Shown here: positions 34,912 to 44,355 of the stretch, one piece after another
Layout: each line of letters starts with the position of its first letter
Position numbering within the stretch: the stretch's first letter is position 1
Source: Portibacter lacus
GTDB taxonomy: Bacteria; Bacteroidota; Bacteroidia; Chitinophagales; Saprospiraceae
DNA length: 64,000 nucleotides
Assembly: GCF_021533215.1 (NCBI RefSeq)
Contig: NZ_JAJNKA010000001.1
Span: 1-64,000, forward strand
Reading direction: 5' to 3'
Translations under genes and position numbers: made by a program
The notes under the pieces: generated by a model
Database searches by the model: none
What the model saw: only the letters and a program-made list of their open reading frames with translations
Told to the model about the DNA's origin: nothing

Positions 34912-36252
34912 ATGAAATACATAATATATACCATATTAATGTTTTGCTGTTTTGGTGCTTTTGCTCAAGAAACAGGAAATGTATTAATCAAAAATGCAAC
35001 TGTAATTACAGTTACTAAAGGCACACTTGAAAATGCAGATGTGCTTATTACAAATGGTAAAATTGCTAAAATAGGAAAGGGGATTTCCGCTGGAAGCGAT
35101 ACCAAGACAATAGATGCTACAGGCCAATTTGTTATGCCTGGTATTATCGATGCGCATTCACACATAGCATTGGATGCTGTTAATGAAGCAACTGATCCAA
35201 GTACTGCACATGTGTGGGTAGGAGATGCACTCGATCCGTTCGATGTATCTATTTATAGAGCTTTAGCAGGAGGTGTAACAACTTCTCATGCAATGCACGG
35301 TTCGGCTAACGCTATCGGTGGCCAATGTGAAACTATTAAACACCGATATGGTGTGATGGATCCTAATGAACTAAGAATGGTTGGCGCTCCTCGTACGATT
35401 AAGTTTGCACTCGGAGAAAACCCAATGAGAGTTCATGGTGAAGGAAGAGGAATTGTTCCAAGAACTAGAATGGGTGTTGAACAAGTATTTAGACGTTCAT
35501 TCTCAGAAGCTAAAGAATACATGGAAGAATGGGATGATTATAATTCAGGAAAAACGAAAGTGCCTCCAGTTTATGATTTGAAAAAGGAAACTGTTGCAGA
35601 TATTCTTAAAGGTGATATCATTATTCACTGCCACTCTTATAGAGCGGATGAAATTTTGATGTTGATGAATGTTTGTAAAGACTTCGGCATAACTAAGTTA
35701 TGTTTTCAGCATGTCAATGAAGGATTTAAGGTAGCTCCTGAACTAGCGGCTTTCGGAGCAGGCGCTTCGGTTTTTGCTGACTGGTGGGCTTATAAATTCG
35801 AAGTTTATTATTCTACTGCTTTTAATGCAGCGATTTTGCTAAGAAATGGTGTGGTAGCATCGATCAACTCTGATTCAGGAGAACTGATTAGACACTTGTA
35901 TCACGAAGCAGCGAAGACGCAGCGATATGGTGGACTAACTGATGAGGAAGCACTTTCTTTAATCACGATTAATCCTGCTAAGCAATTAGGGATCGATGAT
36001 AGAGTAGGCTCATTAGAGGTTGGAAAGGAAGGCGATGTCGCGATTTTTAGCAAACATCCACTTTCTGTTTATGCAATTCCTCAGTATACCATTGTAGATG
36101 GTGTTGTTCGATTTGATATCAACAATGATCCTGCAGATATGAGAATTGACATTAACCCAGAAGATGAAGTTTCAACTTTTTTCGAAAACACGAAGCATCA
36201 TGATCATGACAATTGTATGAGAGATGCAATGGAATTATTCACAGAGAAATAA
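34912..36252 (+). CDS. Secreted metal-dependent amidohydrolase (active-type)
   Basis: The 446-residue exported enzyme (signal peptide CFGAFAQ) belongs to the imidazolonepropionase/prolidase-like branch of the amidohydrolases. Metal and catalytic residues are present: H82 and H84 (IIDAHSHIA), H239/H241 (IIHCHSY), H267 (CFQHVNEG) and D321 (INSDSGE). The C-terminal beta-strand return (LGIDDRVGSLEVGKEGDVAIF) is typical. It hydrolyses an amide or lactam bond in the periplasm or outside the cell; the substrate, perhaps a small peptide or cyclic imide, is not predictable here. It is the middle gene of three and the only one with a complete metal site. Confidence 0.92.
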   Translation: MKYIIYTILMFCCFGAFAQETGNVLIKNATVITVTKGTLENADVLITNGKIAKIGKGISAGSDTKTIDATGQFVMPGIIDAHSHIALDAVNEATDPSTAHVWVGDALDPFDVSIYRALAGGVTTSHAMHGSANAIGGQCETIKHRYGVMDPNELRMVGAPRTIKFALGENPMRVHGEGRGIVPRTRMGVEQVFRRSFSEAKEYMEEWDDYNSGKTKVPPVYDLKKETVADILKGDIIIHCHSYRADEILMLMNVCKDFGITKLCFQHVNEGFKVAPELAAFGAGASVFADWWAYKFEVYYSTAFNAAILLRNGVVASINSDSGELIRHLYHEAAKTQRYGGLTDEEALSLITINPAKQLGIDDRVGSLEVGKEGDVAIFSKHPLSVYAIPQYTIVDGVVRFDINNDPADMRIDINPEDEVSTFFENTKHHDHDNCMRDAMELFTEK

Positions 36253-36258
36253 AATAAA

Positions 36259-37539
36259 ATGAAAATTATAAATATAGCATTTGCATTTTTCTGTTTGATC
36301 AGTCTAAATGCACAACAAATTGCCAAGTCAACATACGGTACCTTTTTATTAAAAGGTGCAACCGTTCATACCATCACGAAAGGAGATATTCAAGCAGATG
36401 TTCTTATCCAAGACGGAATGATAAAAAGTGTTGCATCTGGAATCACAGCTCCAGCTAATGCAGAAGTAATCGATGTTTCAGGAAAACATATATATCCTGG
36501 AATGATAGATGCTGGGACAACTTTAGGATTAGTGGAAGTTAGTTCTATTTCGTTAACTAATGATAACAATGAAATTGGTGATTTAACACCTCACGTGGAA
36601 GCATTAACAGCGATTAATCCAAGTTCAGTTCTTATCCCTGTCACTAGAGTAAGTGGTGTGACAACTGTCATTGCAAAGCCGGCAGGTGGATTATTTGCTG
36701 GGACAGCTTCTTTAATAAGCTTAGTAGGTTATACGCCAGATCAGATGTACGCAGGTTTCAAAGGTGTGGTTCTGAATTTCCCTTCATCTGGAAAGAGAGG
36801 AAGAAGAGATAGGAGATCTGATGAAGATATCAAGAAAGACACTGAGAAAGCAATTAAGAATCTGGATAAAATATGGACACAAGCGGAAGCGTATGCTGCG
36901 ATGAACAAGGATAAATCTATTGCTGATTATAATCCAGAAATGGAAGCATTGAAATTAGTTGTGAATGGTGAGCGTATGTTAATGGTAGAAGTCAATAAGA
37001 AAGACGACATCTTAACGGCAATCAAGTGGTTAAAAGGTAAGGATATCAAAGCCGTTTTGACAGGTGTTACAGAAGGATATAAAATAGCAAAAGAAATTGC
37101 AGATTCTGGACTTCCAGTTATTACAGGTCCGATGTTAGCAGTTCCAGCAAGAGCTGAAGCAGCATATGATGCAAGTTATACCAATCCAAGTATTATGCTC
37201 AAGGCCGGAGTTAAAGTAGCAATACGTTCCGATGATACGGAAAATGTAAGAAACTTACCGTTCAATGCAGGATTTGCTGCAGCTTATGGCATGGGTGTAG
37301 AAGAAGCATTAAAAGCGGTAACCATTGTTCCCGCTGAGATCTTTGGTGTTGCTGATAAATACGGAAGCATAGAAGAAGGAAAAATGGCTAGTCTCTTTGT
37401 TTCTGACGGTGATCCATTCGAAACGAAAACTCAAATATTGAATTTGTTTATCAACGGATGGAACGTTCCGATCGAAAGTAGACATACTTTACTTTATGAT
37501 GAGTTTATAGAAAGAAGCCCAGGATTAAATAAGAAGTAG
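36259..37539 (+). CDS. Secreted amidohydrolase-fold protein, degenerate metal site
   Basis: The 426-residue exported protein (signal peptide ISLNAQ) has the same fold (VLIQDGMIKSVASGI, YPGMIDAGTTLG, YGSIEEGKMASLFV). The HxH position reads AGTT, so the first metal pair is missing, and the equivalents of H239/H241 and H267 are not evident. An Asp at the D321 position is kept (IRSDDTEN). It follows the intact homologue by 6 bp and ends at a strong terminator. I infer a non-catalytic or differently catalytic subunit of a heteromeric complex with the two upstream proteins. Confidence 0.85.
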   Translation: MKIINIAFAFFCLISLNAQQIAKSTYGTFLLKGATVHTITKGDIQADVLIQDGMIKSVASGITAPANAEVIDVSGKHIYPGMIDAGTTLGLVEVSSISLTNDNNEIGDLTPHVEALTAINPSSVLIPVTRVSGVTTVIAKPAGGLFAGTASLISLVGYTPDQMYAGFKGVVLNFPSSGKRGRRDRRSDEDIKKDTEKAIKNLDKIWTQAEAYAAMNKDKSIADYNPEMEALKLVVNGERMLMVEVNKKDDILTAIKWLKGKDIKAVLTGVTEGYKIAKEIADSGLPVITGPMLAVPARAEAAYDASYTNPSIMLKAGVKVAIRSDDTENVRNLPFNAGFAAAYGMGVEEALKAVTIVPAEIFGVADKYGSIEEGKMASLFVSDGDPFETKTQILNLFINGWNVPIESRHTLLYDEFIERSPGLNKK

Positions 37540-37564
37540 GGATTACTTATTAAAATAAGAAAAG

Positions 37565-37606
37565 AATCTTCATAGTCTCCGTTTAGTGAGGCTATGGAGA
37601 TTTTTT
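37565..37606 (+). terminator. Strong intrinsic terminator of the amidohydrolase operon
   Basis: AATCTTCATAGTCTC (37565-37579) pairs with GAGGCTATGGAGATT (37588-37602) as a 15-bp stem with three G-U pairs and an eight-base loop, followed by TTTT. It lies 26 bp after the last stop codon. Confidence 0.85.
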
Positions 37607-37678
37607 ATTTAAGGTAGTTTTTCGCAATAGGTTCCTATCTTTCTCATTGATTTTGCGAAAAAATATTATTGAGATGAA

Positions 37679-39511
37679 TTATTCCTCACCCATGTCTATT
37701 CCCAATTGGCTGAGTAGAAACGAAGCATTAAAGTTTTCGCAAATACCTTGTTTTACTTTATAGTCAAATACCAATTCTCCATCAGCATAGTCTATATCGA
37801 AGTAATAGTTAGCAATTCCTTCTGGAATCTCCAGACCAAGTTCTGCCAGTTTAATATCATGCGTTGCAATCATCGAATAAGTCTTTTCTGCAAGTAACCG
37901 TTTCGCAATTCCGATAGAGCCAATTAATTTGTCACGACTATTAGTACCTCTCAGCATTTCATCGATCAATATAAAACACTGTGCATCTGTTTTTAGAATA
38001 TCAAGTATCATTTTGATCCGATTAAGCTCCGCTTTAAAAGTAGATACACTTTCTTCGAGAATGTCTTTTATTCTCATGTAACTGATTAATTTTACAATAG
38101 GAAAGCTTAGAGATTTAGCCGCCACTCTTGTGCCAGTATAGCCCAGAATCATGTTGATTCCCAGTGTTCTCAATAAAGTACTTTTTCCTGACATATTGGA
38201 ACCAGTAACGATATTCAAATATTCACCCTTCTGAATGCTGAAATCATTTCCAACATTTTCTTCAGATGGAATTAGAGGGTGCTTGATGTCAATGGCGGCA
38301 AGACTGAAATATTCTTCCTCGATGGTTGGCATAGTGTAATGAGGATGATTGTAAGACCAGTTAGCTAGTCCACTAAAAGCCTCCATTTCTCCAACAAATT
38401 CGAAAAGTTCATTCAACTTTCCAGCATGCTCTTCTTTCCAGCCTACCAGTTTATACAAGACTCTGAAATCCCACAAAAACATTCCGTTCAGAATGATAGC
38501 AGGAATGAAGTTTAGCCGATAATCAAGTTGTTCTATAATTTGTTGCAGCTGTTTTAGTACTTTCGTAGAACTATCCTTTTCAGCGGATACTTTGAATTTT
38601 TCAACTTGCGTTTTTAGCAAAGGTGAAGTCCATTGCTCTGAAAAGATAGTATCTAATGCATCTCCATAACTTCTAAGCATAATACTTGCATTAGAAAGTC
38701 TGCCTTGAACATGAGTAGTTTCTTTTACTTTTCTAAAGGTCAATACCAAATTGAACATGAAAAATACAGATGCGAAGATATTCGCTATGTCTATATTGAT
38801 AAAATAGAGAGTTGCAACGGCTAGCCAAATAATTGGCAATGCTTTTCTGTATAAGTTTAATACCTTCCCCTGTACAAAATTTAATTCCAATTGTAATTCG
38901 GCATCTATCTCTTTAGCAAAGTCACGTTTTTCTCCATTGACGAATTCGAAAAGGGTGTTCGCAAAATCTTGCCTCCAATCCAATTTTTGTTCTAGTTCAA
39001 GAATAGCACTTTGACGATCAGCTATTTCTTTTTTAGTTGGAAGTGTTAAGAATAGCTGACTTAGGTAGTGAATACCATTAAAAGTTTTTGCTCTATTGAT
39101 TAAGCTATACATGCTATTAGCTCCGAAAATATCAAGATCATCGGTATACAAATGATGTGGTTGTTCAAATTTTTCGCCATCATAATATCCATTATCGAAG
39201 GTTTCTATGGTACTGATCTCATTCTCATTAATCCAGATGAGGTGTTCGGATTTTCGAACTAGCTTATCATATTTTTGCTGTCGGATTACGGCTTGAACAA
39301 AAAATATGATAGCAATGACTAGACCTATAATAACGGCATAAACATTTAGCTGAGCTAGGAAATACATTAGAGGTATAACCACTAAGAAAATAGCCAGACG
39401 TAAATAAGAATATTGAGAGCTGAGCTTTTTATTTTCAACTAAGGACTTCTTGAATTCTTCTATTCTGTCTTCATAGGTGGATATAATATGATCCTGTTCT
39501 CGGTACCTCAT
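37679..39511 (-). CDS. Membrane-anchored MutS-family ATPase
   Basis: The 610-residue protein has the MutS ATPase core: Walker A GSNMSGKST (437-445), Walker B FILIDE (513-518) followed by LRGTNSRD, and the H-loop ATHD (549-552). The preceding core or lever helices are also recognisable. It has no mismatch-recognition domain I. Instead there are hydrophobic segments at about 38-76 (two helices) and 222-255, which would anchor it in the inner membrane. Such MutS-like proteins occur widely in Bacteroidota beside true MutS and MutS2, without a settled function. A role in mismatch repair is doubtful. It is a single gene with a strong promoter that overlaps its own start region. Confidence 0.88.
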   Translation of the reverse strand: MRYREQDHIISTYEDRIEEFKKSLVENKKLSSQYSYLRLAIFLVVIPLMYFLAQLNVYAVIIGLVIAIIFFVQAVIRQQKYDKLVRKSEHLIWINENEISTIETFDNGYYDGEKFEQPHHLYTDDLDIFGANSMYSLINRAKTFNGIHYLSQLFLTLPTKKEIADRQSAILELEQKLDWRQDFANTLFEFVNGEKRDFAKEIDAELQLELNFVQGKVLNLYRKALPIIWLAVATLYFINIDIANIFASVFFMFNLVLTFRKVKETTHVQGRLSNASIMLRSYGDALDTIFSEQWTSPLLKTQVEKFKVSAEKDSSTKVLKQLQQIIEQLDYRLNFIPAIILNGMFLWDFRVLYKLVGWKEEHAGKLNELFEFVGEMEAFSGLANWSYNHPHYTMPTIEEEYFSLAAIDIKHPLIPSEENVGNDFSIQKGEYLNIVTGSNMSGKSTLLRTLGINMILGYTGTRVAAKSLSFPIVKLISYMRIKDILEESVSTFKAELNRIKMILDILKTDAQCFILIDEMLRGTNSRDKLIGSIGIAKRLLAEKTYSMIATHDIKLAELGLEIPEGIANYYFDIDYADGELVFDYKVKQGICENFNASFLLSQLGIDMGEE

Positions 39512-39515
39512 CGCG

Positions 39516-39546
39516 CAAATTTATGCTTTTAGCGTGCATTATCAAA
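39516..39546 (-). promoter_or_regulatory. Bacteroidota promoter of the membrane MutS gene; leaderless mRNA
   Basis: On the minus strand TTTG (39546-39543), a 19-nt spacer and TAAATTTG (39523-39516) give a full consensus promoter. Only four bases separate the -7 box from the ATG at 39511, so transcription would start at or next to the start codon. This also fixes the start choice. Confidence 0.75.
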
Positions 39547-39700
39547 TAGATGGGTATTTATAAATAAGGTGTTTGTTTTTGCGCTAGGTTAAAGAGAAAC
39601 TTTTAGTACAGCTACAAAGAGAAGAAGTAATATTTATTCATTTAATATCTTTAATGTAGCCGGCACATGGAAAAAAGATATTTTGATGTGTTAGATTTTT

Positions 39701-39750
39701 ATCAAAAAAAAACTCACAGTTACATTCGTGTAACCGTGAGTTTATATTTT
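39701..39750 (-). terminator. Terminator with UUCG loop after the thioredoxin-fold gene
   Basis: AAACTCACAGTTACA (39710-39724) pairs with TGTAACCGTGAGTTT (39729-39743) around TTCG, with one A/C mismatch. Read on the minus strand it is followed by a run of T (39709-39703), and it lies 47 bp past the stop of the minus-strand thioredoxin-fold gene. The plus-strand side also has a T-run, so it could work both ways. Confidence 0.85.
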
Positions 39751-39790
39751 TTTAAAACTTGATTCTTCTACATAAAGAAATCTAAGTTGT

Positions 39791-40327
39791 TTATTCTCCT
39801 GCTTTTCTTGCTATCATTTGATCTACACCTCCTGTGAAGTCAGCTACAGTCTTAGCATAACCAGTCTTTCCTAAAGCCTCAATATTGAATTGATTAGTAG
39901 CTTCTACTTTATCTAAGTTAAAAACCCAGATCGTAGGAAATCCTCTCACACCAAAAGCTTGCTGAAGATTAGCGTTTTGTTGTCTATATTTTGTAGGAAT
40001 TTGAGTTCTACGTGGAAAATCCAATTCTAATAGAACCACATTTTCATTTGCCCATTTTTTAAATTCATCATGAACAAAAACATTGGCACTTAGCCTCTTA
40101 CACCATCCGCACCAATCACTTCCTGTGAAATTAGCAAGAATTGGCTTTCCTGTTTGCTTAGAGATTTCATATGCTTCATCTAAGTTTACTAACCAACCAT
40201 CCTGATGAGCTGAGTAATCTGACTTGTCTTGAGCAAGAATTGCAGTACTAGAGAATGCAAATATTGCTAATATAAATATTTTTAAAAATGAACTTTTCAT
40301 GTTAATATATTTTACTGCAGTTTTCAT
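39791..40327 (-). CDS. Exported thioredoxin-fold protein (WCGWC)
   Basis: The 178-residue protein has a signal peptide (ILAIFAFSSTAILAQ) and a thioredoxin-like fold with the redox motif DWCGWCKRL (C73 and C76) and the cis-proline region GFPTIWVF. This is the thioredoxin_7/DUF255-like subgroup. It would reduce or oxidise disulfides in the periplasm. An ATG at 40300 (tenth codon) places the signal peptide more typically at the N-terminus and may be the true start. The ATG at 40327 is preceded by a GAAGAAG sequence, which would suit a Shine-Dalgarno. It is a single gene with its own terminator. Confidence 0.88.
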   Translation of the reverse strand: MKTAVKYINMKSSFLKIFILAIFAFSSTAILAQDKSDYSAHQDGWLVNLDEAYEISKQTGKPILANFTGSDWCGWCKRLSANVFVHDEFKKWANENVVLLELDFPRRTQIPTKYRQQNANLQQAFGVRGFPTIWVFNLDKVEATNQFNIEALGKTGYAKTVADFTGGVDQMIARKAGE

Positions 40328-40497
40328 ATCTTCTTCAAATATAAGGAATTGTATTAAATCCTATACAAACATAAGACCATTTTATAAGAAGTGTTCCCTA
40401 CAATACAAACTATAATATTTTGTTAACATTTAGCTTTTTAACTTAGTTCATTAACGGCTAGCATTTTTTTATATGTAATTTCGCGCAAAATTACCTT

Positions 40498-42939
40498 ATG
40501 GAATCCATTAAGAATCAATTAATATTTTTCTTGCTTATACTTTCCTATAGCGTTGCCTATAGCCAAACTGGCCAAGTAAAAACCGTACTAACAGATAATG
40601 AATCCATGCCTGTTATATATGCTAATGCAGTCCTATATAATTCAGTAGATTCTACAATTACAAAAATCGAAACCTCTGATGATCAAGGGGTAGTGAATTT
40701 TGCGAACATTCCTTATGGAAGGTATTATTTAGAAGCAACATATGTAGGTTATAATGACCTAAGGAAATCTAATATTGACCTAAATGAGAATCAAAGAATA
40801 GTCGATCTAGGAAAATTGGTTTTCGAAGCTTCTAGTGTGCAGTTAGCAGAAGCTGTTATAACTGCGAACAGAGTTTTAGTAGAAATAAAGCCAGATCGAA
40901 CCGTTTTTAATGTGGAAGGAACTATTAATTCTGTAGGTGATAATGGGATGGGGTTATTGAGAAAGGCACCTGGTGTTCTTGTTGATAACAATGATAACAT
41001 TTCTGTGCTCAGCAGATCTGGAGTCCTGATCTATGTAGACGGAAGGAGATTGCCGCTTTCTGGAGATGACCTAGTAGCTTACTTGACTAATCTTCCTGCA
41101 GAACAGATAGATAGAATAGATATCATCACTAATCCTGGAGCAAAGTACGAAGCTGAAGGGAACGCTGGTATCATAGACATAAGATTGAAAAAAGATAAAA
41201 ACCTAGGTTATAATGGTTCCTTCGGTATTAATGCTAGTCAAGGTAGATATTCTGTAGGAGGTGTGAATGCATCTGGAAATTATAGAAATAAGAAAGTGAA
41301 TGTATTCGGAACATTGGGCAGTGGCATGGGAGAAAAGTATCACGAAACCAATTTCATAAATCGTCAGAATAATTTCATTTTAAATGAAAACTCACTAGAT
41401 CTAGGGACCTATAATTTTACAAACTATAAAGTAGGGACAGACTTTTTTATAACGCCTAAGCAGACCATTGGAATCTTGGTTACAGGAGGAACTGGCCATA
41501 ACAATTCTAACAGCACCAATACGACGGATATTTCTTCTGAACAGTCCGCTGGAAAAATTGATAGTATACTTTATGCGAAGAATGAAGGTGATGCGAATAG
41601 AAATAATATTAATGTCAATGTTAACTACGCCTTTTCTGACAAAGTCCAAAACGTGATCGTCGATTTCGATTACGGCATTTATAATAATAACAATAACACT
41701 TTACAGCCTAATCAATATTTTGATCCGACGAGTACGAATTTACTCTCTGAGTTTAATACAGCCTATGAGACTCCTGTGAATATTGATATTTTAACATTTA
41801 AGGTAGATTACGACCACGATTTATTTGGAGGCAAAGTGGGATTAGGGACTAAGTTGAGTAAGGTCGGGACAGATAATACTTTCCGTTTTTATAATGTAGA
41901 AAATGGTAGTCAAGTCATTAACAATAGACGATCTAACCAGTTTGACTATACGGAAAATGTATATGCAGCTTACCTGACTTATGCTAGGCCGATCACTAAG
42001 AAATTATCAGTTTCTGCTGGTGTAAGAAGTGAAATCACAGATGCAACAGGAAACCTCCAAGCGTTTCTCCCAGAACTACAAGAGCCGCCAGTTGAATTAA
42101 ATTATACGAATCATTTTCCGACGGTAGGATTAACTTATCAGATTAATCAAATGAATACCGTATCTCTTAATTATGGCAAAAGAATCAATAGACCAGATTA
42201 CAATGTTTTGAACCCGTTCAATATTCAGTCTAGTGAGCTTTCTTTTAGAAAAGGAAATCCCTTCTTGAGACCTGAGATCGTTAACAATTTAGAGCTTGGA
42301 TACTCTTTGTTTTATCGTTATAATTTGAAATTGAGCTACAGCAAAACTTCGGATCAGATAACCCGATTAATTGCTCCAGATGATACCAATCCTAAAGCAG
42401 GTTTCATCACTTGGGAGAATCTTGCTGAGCAAGAATTATTTAGTGCGAATATTTCAGCACCAGTTGATATTAAAAAATGGTGGAACATGTACCTTAATGT
42501 TAATGCGGCTTACATTGACAATCAAGCGGACTATGGAGAAGGTGCAATTGTAGATGTCCAGACATTTACTTACAGTATTTTCCAACAGTCGACTTTCACT
42601 TTGCCAGCTGGATTTAAAGGAGAAATTTCAGGATATTATTCTGGTCCTGGTGTATGGGGAGGTGTCTTCAAGTATGGTCCTACATGGAGTTTGAATCTTG
42701 GATTGCAGAAAATATTCTTAGATGATAAGTTGAATATGAAATTGAGCATGAATGACTTGTTTTATAAGTCAGGATGGTCTGGAAAATCAGAATTTAATGG
42801 ATTAGTTTCAGAAGGAATGGGTCAGTGGGATAGCAGAAAAGTAGCATTAAGTCTTAGCTATAATTTCGGAAATTCGAACGTGAAATCGAGAAAAAGAAAA
42901 ACAGGAATAGAAGAAGAAGCTAATAGAGTTAGCAATTAA
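40498..42939 (+). CDS. Outer-membrane beta-barrel protein, TonB-receptor-like
   Basis: The 813-residue protein has a signal peptide (LSYSVAYSQ), a carboxypeptidase regulatory-like domain (about 23-105, with YYLEATYVGY), a plug-like domain (about 125-230: NGMGLLRKAPGVLVD, GVLIYVDGRRLPL, IDRIDIITNPGAKYEAEG) and an OMP_b-brl_3 barrel to the end. The plug motif IITNPGAKYEAEGNAGII is classic for this group. No GLPGLI gene follows. A near-consensus -7 box (TAATTTCG, 40476-40483) lies 14 nt before the ATG. It probably transports or senses an unknown extracellular ligand; whether it needs TonB is unclear because no TonB box is obvious. Confidence 0.88.
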   Translation: MESIKNQLIFFLLILSYSVAYSQTGQVKTVLTDNESMPVIYANAVLYNSVDSTITKIETSDDQGVVNFANIPYGRYYLEATYVGYNDLRKSNIDLNENQRIVDLGKLVFEASSVQLAEAVITANRVLVEIKPDRTVFNVEGTINSVGDNGMGLLRKAPGVLVDNNDNISVLSRSGVLIYVDGRRLPLSGDDLVAYLTNLPAEQIDRIDIITNPGAKYEAEGNAGIIDIRLKKDKNLGYNGSFGINASQGRYSVGGVNASGNYRNKKVNVFGTLGSGMGEKYHETNFINRQNNFILNENSLDLGTYNFTNYKVGTDFFITPKQTIGILVTGGTGHNNSNSTNTTDISSEQSAGKIDSILYAKNEGDANRNNINVNVNYAFSDKVQNVIVDFDYGIYNNNNNTLQPNQYFDPTSTNLLSEFNTAYETPVNIDILTFKVDYDHDLFGGKVGLGTKLSKVGTDNTFRFYNVENGSQVINNRRSNQFDYTENVYAAYLTYARPITKKLSVSAGVRSEITDATGNLQAFLPELQEPPVELNYTNHFPTVGLTYQINQMNTVSLNYGKRINRPDYNVLNPFNIQSSELSFRKGNPFLRPEIVNNLELGYSLFYRYNLKLSYSKTSDQITRLIAPDDTNPKAGFITWENLAEQELFSANISAPVDIKKWWNMYLNVNAAYIDNQADYGEGAIVDVQTFTYSIFQQSTFTLPAGFKGEISGYYSGPGVWGGVFKYGPTWSLNLGLQKIFLDDKLNMKLSMNDLFYKSGWSGKSEFNGLVSEGMGQWDSRKVALSLSYNFGNSNVKSRKRKTGIEEEANRVSN

Positions 42940-42987
42940 GGAAATAAAGGCGAAAGTATATCCTAAAGATTTCTTACTTTTAGCGCC

Positions 42988-44346
42988 GTGAGCTCTTTTA
43001 ATATTAATCGAAGAAATTTTCTAAAGTCGACCTCAGCGTTAACTGCACTGTCCTTTTTAGGTCAGCATGGCTATGACTTGATTCGTTCATTTGACAACAT
43101 GAAAGTGGGTGTCATCGGAACGGGCTGGTATGGTAAGAGTGATGTTTTTCGATTGATCCAAGTTGCAGAAGTGGATGTTGTCGCCATTTCAGATGTGGAT
43201 GAGATGATGTTAGACCATGCTGCGACGATGATAAGTGAAAGACAGAAAAGCAAAAAGAAACCTCGGATCTATAGAAATTACGAGGAAATGCTGAAACAGC
43301 ATAAGTTCGATTTGATTTTAATCGGAACTCCTGATCACTGGCATGCTCTGAATGCGATCTCCGCTATTCAAGCTGGAGCTCATGTATACTTGCAGAAACC
43401 AGTAAGTACAGATGTACTAGAAGGAGAAGCAATTTTGAGCCAAGCGAGGAAATACAATCGAAAAGTTCAGATTGGAACTCAGCGAAGAAGTACACCACAT
43501 CTTATTCAAGCCAAGAATGATATCGTAGAAAAAGGACTATTAGGGAAAGTCGCTCATATAGAAGTCTTTAGTTACTACCATATGCGCTTTAGAGGAAACC
43601 CTCCAGCGGAAGAAATACCATCTTATTTTGATTATGATTTATGGTGTGGCCCCGCGCCGATGAGAACTTTCGATGGATTACCACATAGAAGGTGGAGAGC
43701 CTATATGGAGTATGGGAATGGAATAATGGGGGATATGTGTGTACATATGCTAGATGCGGTGAGATGGATGCTAGGTCTTGGATGGCCTTCTAGGATTTCA
43801 TCTGCTGGTGGAATCTATGTTCAGAAAGAAAGCAATGCTAATATAACAGATACACAAACGGCCATTTTCGAATATCCAGATCTAAATGTGCTATGGCAGC
43901 ATAGAACATGGGGCAAAGCACCAGATCCTGATTATCCATGGGGTTTCAAAATCTATGGAGAAAATGGAGTGTTAAAAGGTGATGTACATAAGTATGAGTT
44001 TGTTGGAAATGATAATAAGGTCATCAGGGGCGATGCCGTTCTAGAAAAAGAGTTATTTCCAGAAGATGTAGGCGAAAAAGGGATTGAAATACATGCTGCT
44101 CCTGCGACCAGAGGTCATATGCTTGATTTATTATCGTGTATAGAAACTGGTAATAAACCAGTTGCTGACATAGAAGAAGGCTTAATTTCTAGCGCGTCTT
44201 GTATTTTGGCAAATGTTTCGATGGACTTGGGAAGACCTGTAAAATATGATCATTTGAATCGCGTAATAGTTGATGATTTAGAAGCAAGCAAATTATTACA
44301 GCGTGCGTACAGAAAAGGCTATATTCATCCAGAAAAATATCTCTAA
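42988..44346 (+). CDS. Gfo/Idh/MocA-family oxidoreductase with Tat signal
   Basis: The 452-residue enzyme starts at GTG 42988; the next residues NINRRNFLKSTSALTALSFLG form a twin-arginine signal, so it is exported folded. The Rossmann fold begins MKVGVIGTGWYG. The usual EKP cofactor motif reads LQKP. The substrate domain contains GDMCVHMLDAVRWML. It likely oxidises or dehydrates a sugar or sugar acid with tightly bound NAD(P). A TACTTTTA box (42975-42982) ends five bases before the GTG, suggesting a leaderless mRNA. It is the first gene of an apparent operon with sua5 and the GH13 enzyme. Confidence 0.9.
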   Translation: MSSFNINRRNFLKSTSALTALSFLGQHGYDLIRSFDNMKVGVIGTGWYGKSDVFRLIQVAEVDVVAISDVDEMMLDHAATMISERQKSKKKPRIYRNYEEMLKQHKFDLILIGTPDHWHALNAISAIQAGAHVYLQKPVSTDVLEGEAILSQARKYNRKVQIGTQRRSTPHLIQAKNDIVEKGLLGKVAHIEVFSYYHMRFRGNPPAEEIPSYFDYDLWCGPAPMRTFDGLPHRRWRAYMEYGNGIMGDMCVHMLDAVRWMLGLGWPSRISSAGGIYVQKESNANITDTQTAIFEYPDLNVLWQHRTWGKAPDPDYPWGFKIYGENGVLKGDVHKYEFVGNDNKVIRGDAVLEKELFPEDVGEKGIEIHAAPATRGHMLDLLSCIETGNKPVADIEEGLISSASCILANVSMDLGRPVKYDHLNRVIVDDLEASKLLQRAYRKGYIHPEKYL

Positions 44347-44355
44347 TTTTACATC

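Larger units (their letters stand above)
39512..39790. other. Spacer holding the MutS promoter and a UUCG hairpin
   Basis: About 280 bp between two minus-strand genes. It holds the MutS promoter at its left end and the hairpin terminator at 39701-39750. I see no small ORF with support. Confidence 0.5.

Noticed and set aside
37679-39511. Assigning this gene as mutS or mutS2
   Set aside because: It lacks the mismatch-recognition domain of MutS and the Smr domain of MutS2, and it has membrane segments.
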